From: Cristatella mucedo
Taxonomy: Eukaryota > Bryozoa > Phylactolaemata > Cristatellidae
NCBI GenBank assembly: GCA_009760855.2
Contig: WPIO01000063.1
Span: 2,188,501-2,252,500 of the forward strand
Direction of reading: 5' to 3'
Length of the DNA stretch: 64,000 nt
Part shown: positions 32,645 to 43,587 of the stretch, piece after piece
How positions within the stretch are numbered: the first letter of the stretch is position 1
Layout of the letters: each line of letters starts with the position of its first letter
The notes under the pieces: model-generated
Database searches by the model: none
What the model saw: the letters and a program-made list of their open reading frames with translations, nothing else
Told to the model about the DNA's origin: nothing
Position numbers and translations under genes: made by a program

Positions 32645-32765
32645 CTACTGCTGCTGCTGCTGCTACTACTACTACTACTAATCCACTTAATAAAGCGCCC
32701 CCAGAGAACTCAATCTCTTTCTAGGCGCTTCACATTTGATGCGAAGGGAAGAATCGGCACATCTT
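32645..32765 (-). mobile_element. LINE-A 3' end
   Basis: (CTA)n tail, then ACTTAATAAAGCGCCCCCAG, AGAACTCAATCTCTTTCTAG and GCGCTTCACATTTGATG: the terminal hairpin in reverse, well conserved. Confidence 0.8.
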
Positions 32766-32769
32766 TACT

Positions 32770-33456
32770 AATGCTTTAGCTATATTGCTCTTCTGAATAT
32801 GAAAGTTAAGATAAATAATAACAAAAATATTCACATGCTGCCCCAAGAGAACAAAGCCTCTCTATAGGCATTTTCTTTTGGTATGTTATAAGGCATCTGG
32901 ATATATATTTAGATCTCTAAGGGGCTATATAACGACGTTTTATTCTTATTAAATACAAAGGGAGAAGAAGCGTGTTAATTGGTAACCGATAGTGTGCACA
33001 ATTTCACCAAGCATAAGCATATACAGGAAAGGACAGTGTGGATGTAGATGGAGCAAAGGCTGAGGAACTTTGACGGGTTAACTGTCAGTAAACGTGTCAG
33101 GAAGAACGGCCGAGAGAGAGAGCTTTCCTGCGGCAGAAGGTAGGTACTTCACCACATTGTCATCGGGAGATGGAGGGGTGGGGTGAATCAGGAGCAAATA
33201 CAATATGCATAGAAGTGATCAGCGAGTATCAATCGCTGGTTCCTCTGGCCAATATACACGTAACTTTAGGGTTTCTTAGTGAGGACTTACTCTCAAGAGC
33301 AAACAATCCTCACCTATGGCTGCAGCTGCTGTAGCTGTAAGTTCGTTCGGGTAATAAGGGGGTTTTCTACTATCCCAGGCATAATAAGGTTAGGTGAAAT
33401 GTGGAAACATTTATTGATAGCTCAAAAACAAACACATGCTGCTTGTATGTATGCGT
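32770..33456. other. intron, nothing recognised
   Basis: AT-richer DNA. A stretch at 32835-32945 has two weak echoes of the LINE-A/SINE-B hairpin (CCCCAAGAGAACAAAGCCTC and CTCTAAGGGGCTATATAACG). Confidence 0.4.
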
Positions 33457-33680
33457 TTAGTGTGACATCGGCCAACCTAGATTCTGTATGACCTCCCTTG
33501 TCTGGCATAAAGGCCACCAGCTTCTGCACTGTCTCTTCTGCTGCAACAAATTCCACTCAGCCCGAGTTTTACTGAAAAGCTGGGCTACTGGTGTAGGCCG
33601 AACACCCGGCTGCAGCCACCTGCAGACATCGCTCCATAGTCATTCTATGGGGTTCAAATCAGGCGACTGGCTGGGCCACT
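33457..33680 (-). pseudogene. Tc1/mariner transposase C-terminal remnant
   Basis: The minus strand reads QWPSQSPDLNPIE, then a stop, then LWSDVCRWLQPG. This is the hallmark block holding the third catalytic acid of Tc1-type DDE transposases (the Glu of NPIE). A frameshift later gives VQKLVAFMPDKGGHT, which fits the usual C-terminus. A stop codon sits just after the catalytic Glu. Terminal inverted repeats and the N-terminal part were not found. It lies in a gene intron. Confidence 0.75.
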
Positions 33681-33744
33681 GTATGTGTACCAAACAGTTA
33701 TTGGTCAAAAGTACAGAAAACTCCACAAAACTACACAGCACTCT

Positions 33745-33812
33745 CCAGCTTAACACTCACTCAGTCCTTGTGGCTTTACGGAGTTACAGGCAGAGATACA
33801 TTGCATTACAAT
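33745..33812 (+). mobile_element. LINE-B tail fragment
   Basis: CTTGTGGCTTTACGGAGTTA, then CAGGCAGAGATACATTGCAT and TACA, match the LINE-B 3' end. It lies beside the Tc1 remnant. Confidence 0.55.
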
Positions 33813-33814
33813 AG

Positions 33815-34215
33815 TCGACTGCTTCCACATGACAGACTGCCACGGGCGATTCCATTGGATCCACTGACTCTTTCTTTGGTTAGTGCACAGTGATCTGGGA
33901 GACGAAGCCGCCAGCTGATTGGGCACACGGATCGCTGCAGCGATGCCACCGTCGTTCTCCAAGTCATCCAAACTTGTCGGATTTTACTGGTGGGCTCGAA
34001 CTGCAGCATACTTCCGCCACGACTTCCGGTTCACATAAACAGTGTGCTCAACCCCCCCATGCAAGTTGGGGGCGTGTGCCAGCAGATCTCGATGCAGCTG
34101 CTCTAGTACTGCTGGAAGTGGCGGAGCCAGGGGGAGCAGGGGACATTTACCCCTCACAGAGGAGGGGGTGAGAGGAAGGAGTGTGCGGTGGGGAAGGGGC
34201 CCAGGGTCATCCCTA
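33815..34215. other. intron, nothing certain
   Basis: Possibly more of the Tc1-like element (minus-strand frames 33750-34009), but I see no catalytic motif. Confidence 0.3.
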
Positions 34216-34220
34216 TTCTT

Positions 34221-34345
34221 AAAATACAATTCATTTGTAAAGTGCCCCAAGAGAACTGAATCTCTATCCCGCACTTCACATATGCAGCAGGGCTCGAGCC
34301 CACGACCTCGGTAGTAATGGTGAGCACCTTGACCTCGGTCGTTAC
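34221..34345 (-). mobile_element. SINE-B copy
   Basis: In reverse: AATACAATTCATTTGTAAAG, TGCCCCAAGAGAACTGAATC, TCTATCCCGCACTTCACATA (the tail hairpin), then GGGCTCGAGCCCACGACCTC (B box region) and a duplicated CCTCGGT segment in the head. Confidence 0.8.
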
Positions 34346-34349
34346 AGGT

Positions 34350-34916
34350 GTGCACGCCCACTGATCGTCACCAACGACGACATAATGTCTCAATTCCAAT
34401 CGATGAGCAGCGCCAAGGTCATGTCGAATATGCACTATGATTTTACGCAATACATTCTCATTAGTTGCCGGTCTGGACCCAACCTACACGCAAATCTTGA
34501 AGGTCTTGCCCCTTCCACACACAGATGAAAATCCTGGCTTTGCCACTGATTGCGGGCATATGCTCGTGATATAGCTGAGGTGCATGGCTAAATGGCTACA
34601 TATGCTCTGGACCAAATGTACGTTACTGCTTAAAGAAGTCTCTTTTACAATAACACATCAAAAGACGTGCACCGGAAAAAAGCACGCGCGACCATGCAAC
34701 ATTCAGGGAACAAAAAGCGAAGGCCCCCCATGCATAACCGACGTACCGGTGCCAAAATGTCGGCAAGTTGGGCCAACAGGTCCGGGCAACAACGTCTACA
34801 CTTGCCACCTACTATGCCTGCCCGGGCCTTGCCCAATTGGGGCTGCTTCGCAGAGGTCGTTAAGATTCTGCCAAGCGCAAGGTCAACACGTCATGCAGCA
34901 GCAACATGCGGTTTAC
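34350..34916. other. intron, nothing recognised
   Basis: Part of the intron between the exons at 34917 and 30606. No motif-bearing frame. Confidence 0.4.
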
Positions 34917-35398
34917 CCTCCATGGTACGAGCCGGCTGCGAAAATCACAAGGCTTTCGCTGCCGTCTTCTCCTCCGGCGCCGCCTGTGACAGCCGGACCG
35001 GCCGCCACCGCCGGCAGCCTCCCATCGTCCGAGGTGGTGCTTCCGGCCTCGGCACCGCTCAGCTGGCCCTTCAGTGAGCCCGACGGCGCCGACGCAGACA
35101 GCTGCTTGTGCTGCCACGGCTCACGAGCCGACTCGTCGTCGCTGGCGTCCGTGGAGCTGTCGAAGTGCACCGACGACCCGGCGGACGAATCTGGTCCCTT
35201 CTGGACGCTTCTACTGCTGCTGTTGCTGGCAAGCGCGAGAACACTGGGTGCCGATTCGGACTGCTGCACCGACGGCGAACGGCTACCGCTGCTACTTCTG
35301 CCTTTGCCGAGCACAGCCGAGGCGACCACGTGATGGACGGTCAAGTGCAAGGTATTCAGCCTCTCAGAGCCGGACAGGAAGTCCGGATAGTCATCGAC
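34917..35398 (-). CDS. C12orf56-like gene, exon 2
   Basis: The acceptor is GGGCACCGACGG.. CCGGTTGCAG/GTCGATG (phase 0) and the donor CATGGAGG/GTAAAC (phase 2). The 482 bases first encode VDDYPDFLSGSERLNTLHLT, which continues the conserved block of exon 1 (the vertebrate protein as I recall it has an acidic, Tyr-Pro, Phe-Leu-Ser pattern here). About 110 residues of Ser-, Gly- and Ala-rich sequence follow (GRSSSGSRSPSVQQSES, FDSSTDASDDESAREPW), probably disordered. The segment ends SESLVIFAAGSYHG. GC content is high. A donor further upstream would shorten the low-complexity part and cannot be excluded. Confidence 0.78.
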
Positions 35399-35399
35399 C

Positions 35400-35950
35400 T
35401 GCAACCGGGCACCGACGGGAGAGGGGCATTGACAAGTCACGTGCAGATCAGGCTGCAGGCAGCTGCACAGGCATGATGCCGAGCAGCAGAAGATAGGGCA
35501 GAAGATAGCAGCTTCGTGCAGTTTAGTGGCGAAGTTTAGTGGCGAAGCCACGATTACGAGTCGGCAGATAGCTGGCACCAGCAATGCCAGCCGGCAGCAG
35601 CAATCGCCACTAGACTGACCCTAAAGCCAGAGGCTAGGGGCTTGCACTTAACAATCAAAGTGTCCTACAGTTGGCAAAATTCGTTTATGTCTATCATGAA
35701 GGCGCTATGGATCATTCAAAGCCATAAATATGAGGCCGGCAAATCAGCTGCTTTTTTGCTTCGTTTTTCTTACAACCAGCAAATAGTAATTTATCAACCA
35801 TTTCAATGGCACTTGGACAGATGCCGGCCATAGAAAAGGGCAATAGAAAAGCCGGTCCTAAGACTAAGTTGTAATGTACCTAACGTACGGTAGGTATGAA
35901 GCACGTCACCGACTGTAGCCTCACAAAGTTGCCACGACTAAAAAGACACG
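35400..35950. other. intron 1, nothing recognised
   Basis: Includes a direct repeat GTTTAGTGGCGAA (35520-35545). No exon support. Confidence 0.4.
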
Positions 35951-35956
35951 CCGACG

Positions 35957-35964
35957 TACACACA

Positions 35965-36001
<37 letters not shown>
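35957..36001. repeat. (CA)n microsatellite
   Basis: About 20 CA units, followed to about 36175 by an irregular CA/TG-alternating region (CATGCACACAC, GTGTGTGAG). Confidence 0.93.
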
Positions 36002-36004
<3 letters not shown>

Positions 36005-36179
36005 TACATATCCATGCAAGCACACATATGCATGCGTGCACACGCAAACATGCATACACAAAACATGTGCAGTGTATGTGCAGTGATTCCACACACATGC
36101 GTGTGTGAGTATGCGAGAGCACACACATGCACACACACGCACGTACACGAGTGCGCAGACACACACATGCACTATGTAC

Positions 36180-37015
36180 ATGCGAATGAGTCCCCTGCAA
36201 CAACTACGCTCTCGTCCTCTGATCTTGGCCTTTCCAGGGTTGCCACAGGTAACGTCTCATTGCTGCACATGTTGCCACCACTGAGTTCGCAACTTCTCCA
36301 AATCTCAGGCATATTGAACCACTCGATCCAGGCTCTCTGCCCACGGACCGGCAGAGTGGCCCAAATGCCGCGAACGTGTAGATCCGACTGTCGTGTGCAT
36401 GTCACGTGCAGCAGCAGCAGCCACAAAGAGGGTCGGAAGGGAGGGGCTGCTCGCCAGCCATAGCGTAGTCGGTTTTGGAAGAGACCTGCTTAGATCAAAG
36501 AAAATATGCCAACAGCCTGCTGCTGAGCTAACGTCAACAGACCGATATGGCAGCCATGCTCCCACTTGAAGTGGGCCATTCTTGTGGGTACTCTATTTGC
36601 TGGCAGGTTGGGTGAGACACTAGCAAATGGAACACCTAATACAGATATATTTGCTGTAAGTAGGACGCTAGCCGAAACTTGCTAACATAGCAACGGTCGC
36701 TCTTTGGTTTGCAAAGCAAATAAGCAAATGCATTGAGTGTTTCCTTGCAGTGGTCGGCCACTACGTCCTGCTCAGAGGAGAGAGGAGGGATGAGGGGGCC
36801 AGTGAGTGGGCCCTAGCTAGCTAGCCCCCACCACCACCCACCCCGGCAGACCGACCTGAAAGAGCATGTCGGGAGTTTGAGAGCCAATTTGAGGCTCAAC
36901 CAAACAGCAACAAGGCATCTTGGGAACCGCGGTGAAGGCTGAGCTGCCTGTGCTGCTTGAAAAAGCCGGACCTTTAATCTGGTCGTAAAATGCTCAGCTC
37001 TAATTTCCAGCACTT
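36180..37015. other. intron 1, nothing recognised
   Basis: No supported gene, with open frames on both strands. A duplicated CTAGCTAG occurs near 36815. Confidence 0.4.
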
Positions 37016-37020
37016 CCCTC

Positions 37021-37210
37021 GAGGAGGAGGAGGAGGAGGAGGAGGAGGAGGAGGAGGAGGAGGAGGAGGAGGAGGAGGAGGAGGAGGAGGAGGAGGAGGA
37101 GGAGGAGGAGGAGGAGGAGGAGGAGGAGGAGGAGGAGGAGGAGGAGGAGGAGGAGGAGGAGGAGGAGGAGGAGGAGGAGGAGGAGGAGGAGGAGGAGGGG
37201 GAGGAGGAGC
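37021..37210. repeat. (GGA)n microsatellite, about 63 units
   Basis: Nearly pure GGA for 190 bases (GGG interruption near 37195), pure purine on the plus strand. It lies in intron 1 of the minus-strand gene, where the transcript would carry (UCC)n. Confidence 0.97.
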
Positions 37211-37439
37211 ACTGGATTTTCATCTTGGTGGGGGTAACAATTTTATGTAGGGGCAAGGCTCGCAAGATTTTTATGTAGATAGGGCTTGACACACAGTAAA
37301 TGAAACAATTGTAGTGCTCGGCAGTTGCACACCTGGTGGAATTAAGACCCGATTTCGTCGTTGGTGATGGTCGAGCCATAGGAAAAAGGGTGCTGTAGGG
37401 GGGGGGGTGGTGGTCTGGTGGCAAATGCCCCTGCCCCCT

Positions 37440-37611
37440 CACTGGCTCTACCACAGACGACGAGTATGCTGAGGACGAAAATGAGAAAGATCACAATGAG
37501 TAGGACGAGAATAAGGAAGCCGACGATGAGGAGGATGAGAACGAGGAAGACAAAGACAAAAAAGAGAAGGACCAAGATAGGGAGGAAGAGGAGGAAGAGG
37601 AAATGATCGCA
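37440..37611. repeat. Degenerate purine-rich GA/GAC tract
   Basis: AGGACGAGAATGAGG-type units of irregular length without a fixed period. Both strands give simple-composition frames. Confidence 0.6.
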
Positions 37612-38015
37612 TCCCGGAGGCTGCTGCTGCTCAGATTTCCATGTTGCATTTCACGGGCAATTAGTCGCAGGCGGTGTGCTAGATTGGCAGCCACCATCAC
37701 CATGACTACCGGACCCCAATGAATGGGGAAGTGGTGGCAGCAGTGGTGCTTCGACTTTCCTAACTGTACCAGCACGTCAGCACTGCACTAGGAGGTGCAC
37801 ACGGCATTGCGCTCTGCAACGAAAACCGTGTCGGTCGTGCGAACGGACAAGCGATCACCAAGAGCTGACGAGATTCGAATGCATTGCCTGCGAAAACTGC
37901 TCACTACAGCTCATTGAAGATCTGTCACACGATGAGAGACGTGACGAGTGAACGAGTGACGGGAAGAGGCAGCACGGCCGCTCTCTGTCTGTATATCTGT
38001 CTCTCGGTCTTGGTC

Positions 38016-38022
38016 TCTCTCA

Positions 38023-38059
<37 letters not shown>

Positions 38060-38080
38060 TCCCTCTCTCTCTCACTCTCG
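38016..38080. repeat. (CT)n microsatellite
   Basis: CT array with CCCTCTCC interruptions, intronic. Confidence 0.92.
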
Positions 38081-38084
38081 TGGC

Positions 38085-38698
38085 TGCCGGCCAGCTCGTG
38101 CACCACGAAAACTGGACAACAGGAAGATGGCTTGCTGACGGGCATCAAGCACTGCTCTGCTCGAGCAGTTCGGCTGAGAAGAAAGGGCACGTGAGCACCA
38201 ACCCATGAGGTATGCACGTCACGTGCGCTTGGCCTGCTCTGGCGACAGGCGACCAGCCTGGCACTTGTTAGCGAGGCAGTCTCGATTGGCGCCTCTCTAT
38301 GGACGGAGGTTTGGCAAGATTTTTGCACACGGTGTTGCAAATCGATGACGAGAAATGTATGCTGCACCTATACGTCGCTAGCGCTATTCCCTGCCCGACA
38401 CAAGCGACGAGCACGCGGCATCAGCTGACGACAAGGATGCCTTCCATGAGGGCATGCTCGCGCAAATCGGCAGCTGGCAATCAGCAGCTCGGTGTCAATA
38501 CAGAGCTGCAACACGACGTGCCATTGCCTGCAGCAAGCAAGCGAGGAGACAGCACAAACGACGAGGGCTGCATTCTAAGGAGAAAGGTCGGAATAAGCAA
38601 AACTAGAGAAACGGGAGAGGCCGGAGTAAAAGCACAATGCCTGCTATGCAAGTGTGAAAGCACCGAAGAGGTGTAAGAGGGCGGCAAATGCACAACTG
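38085..38698. other. intron 1, nothing recognised
   Basis: A 125-codon plus-strand frame (38299-38676) has no motif and is antisense to the gene. I do not call it. Confidence 0.4.
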
Positions 38699-38699
38699 G

Positions 38700-39240
38700 T
38701 TATACACTCCTAATAACGATAATAATAATAGTAATAACATATTAATAATAAGGCAATTGTATTAGGCCCTAAGAGAGCTAAGTCTCTTTCTTTTCGCTTT
38801 ATATGTGCAGTACAGGAAGCACATCAATTGGTTAGTGATAGCATGCACAGTGTCAGCATGCTTAAGGCACTAAGGGTAATCCAAACGGCCAGAGCAAAGG
38901 CTGAGAGAAACGGGTGAGTTTTGACTTCTTTTTAAATGTCGCCTGGTCAGGGGATGTCAGGGCATCGGTGTCATGGGATGTCATGGCGTCGGGCGGTCGA
39001 AATTCCAGTCTTTCGGAACACACGAACTGAAGGCTCCAAACTCTCCAAAGGATTTGAGGTTGGCTAGAGGCACAACTAAACGACTCGAGTTTAACCAAAA
39101 TCCGGGGATACGATGCCTAGCCTGATTAAAAAGTAGTCCGGATAGGTAGGCCGAAGCAAGAGAGTCGAGGAGCCTGAAAATGAGTGACACAACCTTGGTC
39201 AGTGATGGCTGCTTGATGGGCAGCCAGTGCAGGGAGCTGT
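38700..39240 (-). mobile_element. LINE-A copy, diverged
   Basis: (AAT)n-type tail, hairpin relic at 38765-38805, then reverse-strand ORF2 text with LIFRLLDSLASAYLSGLLFN, ANLKSFGEFGAFSS. Frames are broken and a 30-base direct duplication (GGGATGTCAxGGCxTCGG) is present. Confidence 0.75.
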
Positions 39241-39635
39241 TACCTTAGTGTAGGAGATCCATCGTGTGCACATATGTGTGTACATGCATGCGCGCGCACG
39301 TGTCTGTGCATATGTCTGTGCGTGCGCGTGCACGTGCATGCACGCGTGCGTGTATTCGTGTGCGTGCGTGTATGGTCCGATGCGACTCGGTGGTTAATGC
39401 TAGTCGAAGTGAGCGCTCTTGCTCTGCTAAGACCGTGGGGCTAACACCGTAGCACCACGTCTCGTTGGCACACCGGGGATGGCCCACGTGGCCTCAATGG
39501 CTATGTGGGCAGGAAACAGCACTAATGCACATCCTCGTCCAACAGCAGCAAGACAATTGGCTGCGAATCTTTGAAATGATTGCACGACTTCAAATGCTAC
39601 CTGTTAGATGCCTATTAAGCCTGTCGCAATTTAGC

Positions 39636-39700
39636 CTTATCGGTAGAGCACTGTCCCAGCAAGTCAGAGATTGCAGGATCGTGCTTTCAGTCCACGGCAG
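39636..39700 (+). mobile_element. tRNA-like element
   Basis: TTATCGGTAGAGCACTGTCC looks like an A box and D-arm. GCAGGATCGTGCTTTCAGTC holds a weak B box. The acceptor stem does not pair, so this is not a working tRNA. It is possibly a third SINE type. Confidence 0.3.
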
Positions 39701-40023
39701 AAGCCTTCGGTCGTACTGCATTTTCAGCTAACCTGACTAAGCTGCTGGCGGAAGTGCAAATTTAGTGGGCTGGTATTTTGAATGGAAAGGAGTTTTTAGG
39801 TAGATGCAACTAGGAATAGAGCGGTCGTCGAGTGCATACTGGTTTTTTATGTTACTACATTTAATTTGCATTTTTGGAAGGAAAGGTATTGCACATTCTT
39901 GACACTGAAAAATACATCTTCCTTCACTTTTAGCACATTCCTGTTGTTTCATCTTCTTAGTTCTCCAATTTTGTCACAATCTGCTTCCTTCTCCAAACCT
40001 CTACTCACTTAAGTACATAACGT

Positions 40024-40177
<154 letters not shown>

Positions 40178-40184
40178 TTCCACA

Positions 40185-40276
40185 TCGTGAATATGTTACA
40201 AGCTAACTTCTCAGTATGTGTAAAGTATTTAGAAAGAGATTAGTTTCTCTTAAGCTATTAAAAATGTATTATTATT
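40185..40276 (+). mobile_element. LINE-A 3' end, diverged
   Basis: TGTAAAGTATTTAGAAAGAG, ATTAGTTTCTCTTAAGC and (ATT)n: the hairpin has lost its outer stem. Confidence 0.6.
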
Positions 40277-40291
40277 ACAATTGCTCGTTTC

Positions 40292-40501
<210 letters not shown>

Positions 40502-40504
40502 CTT

Positions 40505-41040
40505 CCTCCTAATCTCTCCCACTCTCCCATCGCTCTCTTTCTCCTCCCTGATTAGTTTCGCTGAAGGATTTAGATTGTGCTTCTCACTGGTCATCACGAG
40601 GGCAGCTGCTATCAAAACGATCGGTTCGAACCATTCGAACATTAACAACTAGCATTATGGATAGTTCCATATGATTCGCGTCATAAGAGCGCAAACCTTA
40701 GAACAAGTAGCAGAGCAGCTTATGCGACCAATCGCAGATCGAACGAATTAATCACTGCGGCGACAGTCATACTTTGAACGAACATACGCGGACTTGTGAA
40801 GCATGCTAGTAACCAGAGAGCAATGTAAAAGACGCGCGGGGTAGATAAACACGCGGCGAAAGCGGTCAGCTGCATTGCTCTGCTGAATCCGGCATGAAAC
40901 AGGCAATGCTCTCGCTCGAATCGCAAAGGCGCCCTTGCGACAGCGCGACCAGGCGGCAACTTGACGCGACCTAAGAAAAAGAAAAGAGAGCAGCACGATG
41001 CGGGCGAATCGCCTGCGAGGAGAGGCTCTGCTCATCTCTT
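40505..41040. other. intron 1, start
   Basis: The minus-strand frame of exon 1 stays open into this region only after the consensus donor. I regard that as read-through of intron sequence. No other signal. Confidence 0.45.
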
Positions 41041-41047
41041 TACTCAC

Positions 41048-41284
41048 GAGATTGATCGAGAGCACATGCTTCAGGCTCACAACTTGCGTGATCGTCCTAG
41101 GAGGATTCTCCGTCAGCAGAATATGCTCGTCGGTCAGAACGACGTACTTGAAGGCCTTGTTCTCTTTCTCCCAGCAAGCAATGCAGGCTTCGTATCCTCG
41201 CACACGGTGGTAAGTTTTGTCGTCGAGTTTCTTCTTTAGGAAATTCTCGAACTTGCTGCTCTTTTTGGTCAGAGAGTTCTCCAT
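41048..41284 (-). CDS. C12orf56-like gene, exon 1 (first coding exon)
   Basis: The product is an uncharacterised protein, so no biochemical role can be assigned. The start is ATG at 41284 (MENSLTKKSSKFENFLKKKL). The frame is open upstream, but the upstream 38 codons have no ATG. The exon gives 79 residues: DDKTYHRVRGYEACIACWEK, ENKAFKYVVLTDEHILLTEN, PPRTITQVVSLKHVLSINL. The block YVVLTDE..LTENPP is what I recognise from C12orf56. It reads like a small beta-rich, possibly lipid- or protein-binding fold, but that is only an impression. The donor CTC/GTGAGT at 41047 is excellent and leaves phase 0, matching exon 2 (VDDYPDFLSG). Confidence 0.82.
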
Positions 41285-41460
41285 GAGAGTTCTCTCCGAG
41301 CGGCGAATAGGGAGAGAGAGAGAGCCCAAGCTACGCGCGCGCGCGGTTTGCTTCCGATCTCCTACGCGATATCCATTCGCCGACGCCGCCGCAAGCACAG
41401 CGGCACGAACCTCACGTACCAGCCCTGCTAATTGAGGTTGCTACCGAAGCAGGGCGACGG
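41285..41460 (-). promoter_or_regulatory. CpG-rich 5' region of the C12orf56-like gene
   Basis: CG dinucleotides are dense directly upstream of the ATG (GCGCGCGCGCGGTTTG-type text near 41330-41350 and CGACGCCGCCGC near 41380). This is typical of a CpG-island promoter and 5' UTR. I see no TATA box and cannot place the transcription start. Confidence 0.4.
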
Positions 41461-41464
41461 CGTA

Positions 41465-42250
41465 GCATATCGATGCAGTGCAAGTGGCTACGCTGTCTTG
41501 ACTTGACGTGTCACGCGGTAGTCACCTCCCACCCACCTGCTGCTCCTCCTACGTCAGGGTGGGGGCGGGAGCAGCTGCTGAGAGGGGGACCCTAGCTACC
41601 GCATGAGTATAACGGGTTCGCTTATTTGGCCTGTGTAGATGTTTCCTCCATTTTTATGATTGGGCCGTAATAGATACTACGTGGTCATTAGCGCAAACAA
41701 AAATATGTTAGCGTAACTAGCGGGCCTGAGCTACGTGTCTTGTGAGCGCACCAGAGGCGACGCTCTTACTGTGTGTCACGTGAGAGCTGTCATGCTATGT
41801 AGCGATGGCCGTGCATAAGGATGCATTAATTTCGCTGCAGCACTGCAAGAAAAGCAGCTTACGTAATTGCCGTGTTTATCTAATTAGTCTTGAGCTGCGT
41901 TTACACACGACAGGCTTCCCGCAGATTTTGGACAGATTTCCCACAAATGTGGGCTACTACGGGTCACAACATATTGGGGGAGGAGTAAAGTCTTCAGACT
42001 CATCAGAAGGAGGATCTGTCTCTACTTTTTGGCTCCTCGTTGGTCCAGCCGCCCAATCAAAACCCCGGGGCTCGTCACGCACACCCCACCGCCAAAAATA
42101 CAAATGCCAGATGATTATAGGCTCGAGTGTATTGAGGCGTTCGTAGCAAGTCCTTGAAAAAGGGATGCTTATATGTTGTAACATATGCTTCAAATTTTTC
42201 AAAATAGAATACACCTGTGTCTGTTTATCGAATCCACCAAACAAACCCGC
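41465..42250. other. upstream flank, nothing recognised
   Basis: No supported gene. The stretch may hold upstream regulatory DNA of the minus-strand gene. Confidence 0.4.
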
Positions 42251-42254
42251 GACA

Positions 42255-42355
42255 GCGCACATTACTTAGCACACTATACACCCATACACTGGTAACGGCG
42301 CACTTTACTTAGCACACTATACACCCATACACCGGTAACGGTGCACATTCCTTAG
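42255..42355. repeat. 43-bp minisatellite, 2.4 copies
   Basis: The unit GCGCACATTACTTAGCACAC plus TATACACCCATACACTGGTAACG starts at 42255, 42298 and (partial) 42341. Copies differ at a few bases. Confidence 0.9.
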
Positions 42356-42702
42356 TATTACTCACTTTCCCGAAAAAGCTTTGTTATTTGCTTATATTTA
42401 CTTAATTTATATTTTTCGCATACTAATCTACAACGATGACTGCAGCGGCGAACTCAACTTCTGTGGGTGTTTCTTGGCGTCTTTCCACGGAAACCCTCCT
42501 TCGTACCAGCCTCCCGGATTAGAGCACGGTCTGTGGGCGGGACTAAGTCGGCCATCAAATCTGTTGTGGCGGGGACTAAATGTGTCGTGTCAACTTTCTT
42601 AACTAAGTGGAAAGTCGGCGCCAGTCAGGAAGAAAGTCTGCCGTATGAACGCAGGTTAAAGGGAAAGGACCAGGCCACATTAATGGTCTGCATGTGCTGT
42701 AG

Positions 42703-42774
42703 GGTTCCATGGTGTAATGGTTAGCACTCTGGACTCTGAATCCAGCAATCCGAGTTCAAATCTCGGTGGAACCT
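42703..42774 (+). tRNA. tRNA-Gln (anticodon CTG)
   Basis: A 72-base intronless tRNA gene. The acceptor stem GGTTCCA pairs perfectly with TGGAACC. The anticodon stem CTGGA/TCCAG encloses the loop CTCTGAA, giving anticodon CTG, which reads CAG (Gln). The T arm carries GAGTTCAAATC, close to the B box. The D arm carries TGGTGTAATGG, an A box. It is not followed by encoded CCA, as is normal in eukaryotes. No tail or repeat body is attached, so it is a real tRNA gene rather than a SINE. Confidence 0.95.
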
Positions 42775-42777
42775 ACA

Positions 42778-42781
42778 TTTT
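42778..42781 (+). terminator. RNA polymerase III T-run
   Basis: A TTTT run three bases after the tRNA discriminator base is the expected minimal pol III terminator. Confidence 0.6.
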
Positions 42782-42892
42782 ACTACTTAAATTTGAGTGC
42801 CGGAATTTTTGTAAATTTACGTCAAACATAATTCATCCGTACACTCAAATGTTCTAAAAGTTATGTAGCGACCACGTGTCACATACACAGCA

Positions 42893-43379
42893 TAGTTCAT
42901 AGCTGACCCACAAGGCCCGCCACGGCTTGGCTCCTCCACACCCATCTGAACTGCTGCACCTGTTTCAGCCTCTTCGTTACCCCAGGTGCTGTCTGGACAA
43001 TAAATTAGCTGTTCCATTCCTCCACTTAAAGACCGCTGGCGAAACAAGCTTTAGCTCTGCAGGTCCTAGACTGTGGAGCTCGCTTCCACAATTCTTACGC
43101 AACGACAACTACTCTCCTGCTGCCGACTATGGCTCATCCTTTTCAGCGGTCTTGAGTGCTACTTACACGCTACTCACTACCTCAACTGCTCTCCTGACTC
43201 TGCTATGCTTCCCGCTTTCTCTTTGTTGCGTGAGATGAAGTCTGTTGGCTACCGAATGCGTACTGAAAGCTGCTTAGGCTGTGAGTGCGCTTTACAAAAC
43301 TCTCCTGCGTAACACCAATATAATCTTTCTGTATGGCTTTGTGGAGTTACAGACGGAGATACATTACATTACATTACAT
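42893..43379 (+). mobile_element. LINE-B 3' end
   Basis: The same family as 8780-9246: GACCCACAAGGCCCGCCACG, DNKLAVPFLHLKTAGETSFS, GPRLWSSLPQFLRNDNYSP, and the (ACATT)n tail. It has small deletions compared with the first copy (for example after LSA at about 43165). Confidence 0.85.
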
Positions 43380-43587
43380 TCACAGGTATTGGACGCTGTC
43401 GTATTTACACGCTCCGACCCTGGACTTTATTCAAAAAGTATACCTGCCCACGCTTCCCGTCATGCCGCGAGTCCAACCTACTACGGGTCATGTCGGCTCC
43501 AATCGGATCCTCTCGTTCTCCGGCGAAAATCTGCCTAAAATACTCGCTGCTCGAGTCTCCTACCGCACCGCCCGCTTCTTATCTCTT

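Noticed and set aside
36990-37250. Glycine-rich or serine-rich protein
   Set aside because: It is the (GGA)n repeat read in different frames. No splice sites or flanking coding sequence support it.
38299-38676. 125-residue plus-strand frame
   Set aside because: No motif, and it lies antisense inside intron 1. Codon content looks random.
39264-39452. Possible protein of alternating Cys/Thr/Val
   Set aside because: It is translation of an irregular TG/CA-rich stretch (GTGCATATGTCTGTGCGTGCG).
40748-41047. Extension of the exon 1 frame for a further 100 residues
   Set aside because: A consensus donor (CTC/GTGAGT) lies at 41047 and exon 2 continues the conserved block in the same phase. The read-through part is Arg-rich with no family resemblance.
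41285-41398. Upstream start for exon 1
   Set aside because: The longer frame begins at GTG, which is not a normal eukaryotic start. The first ATG is at 41284.
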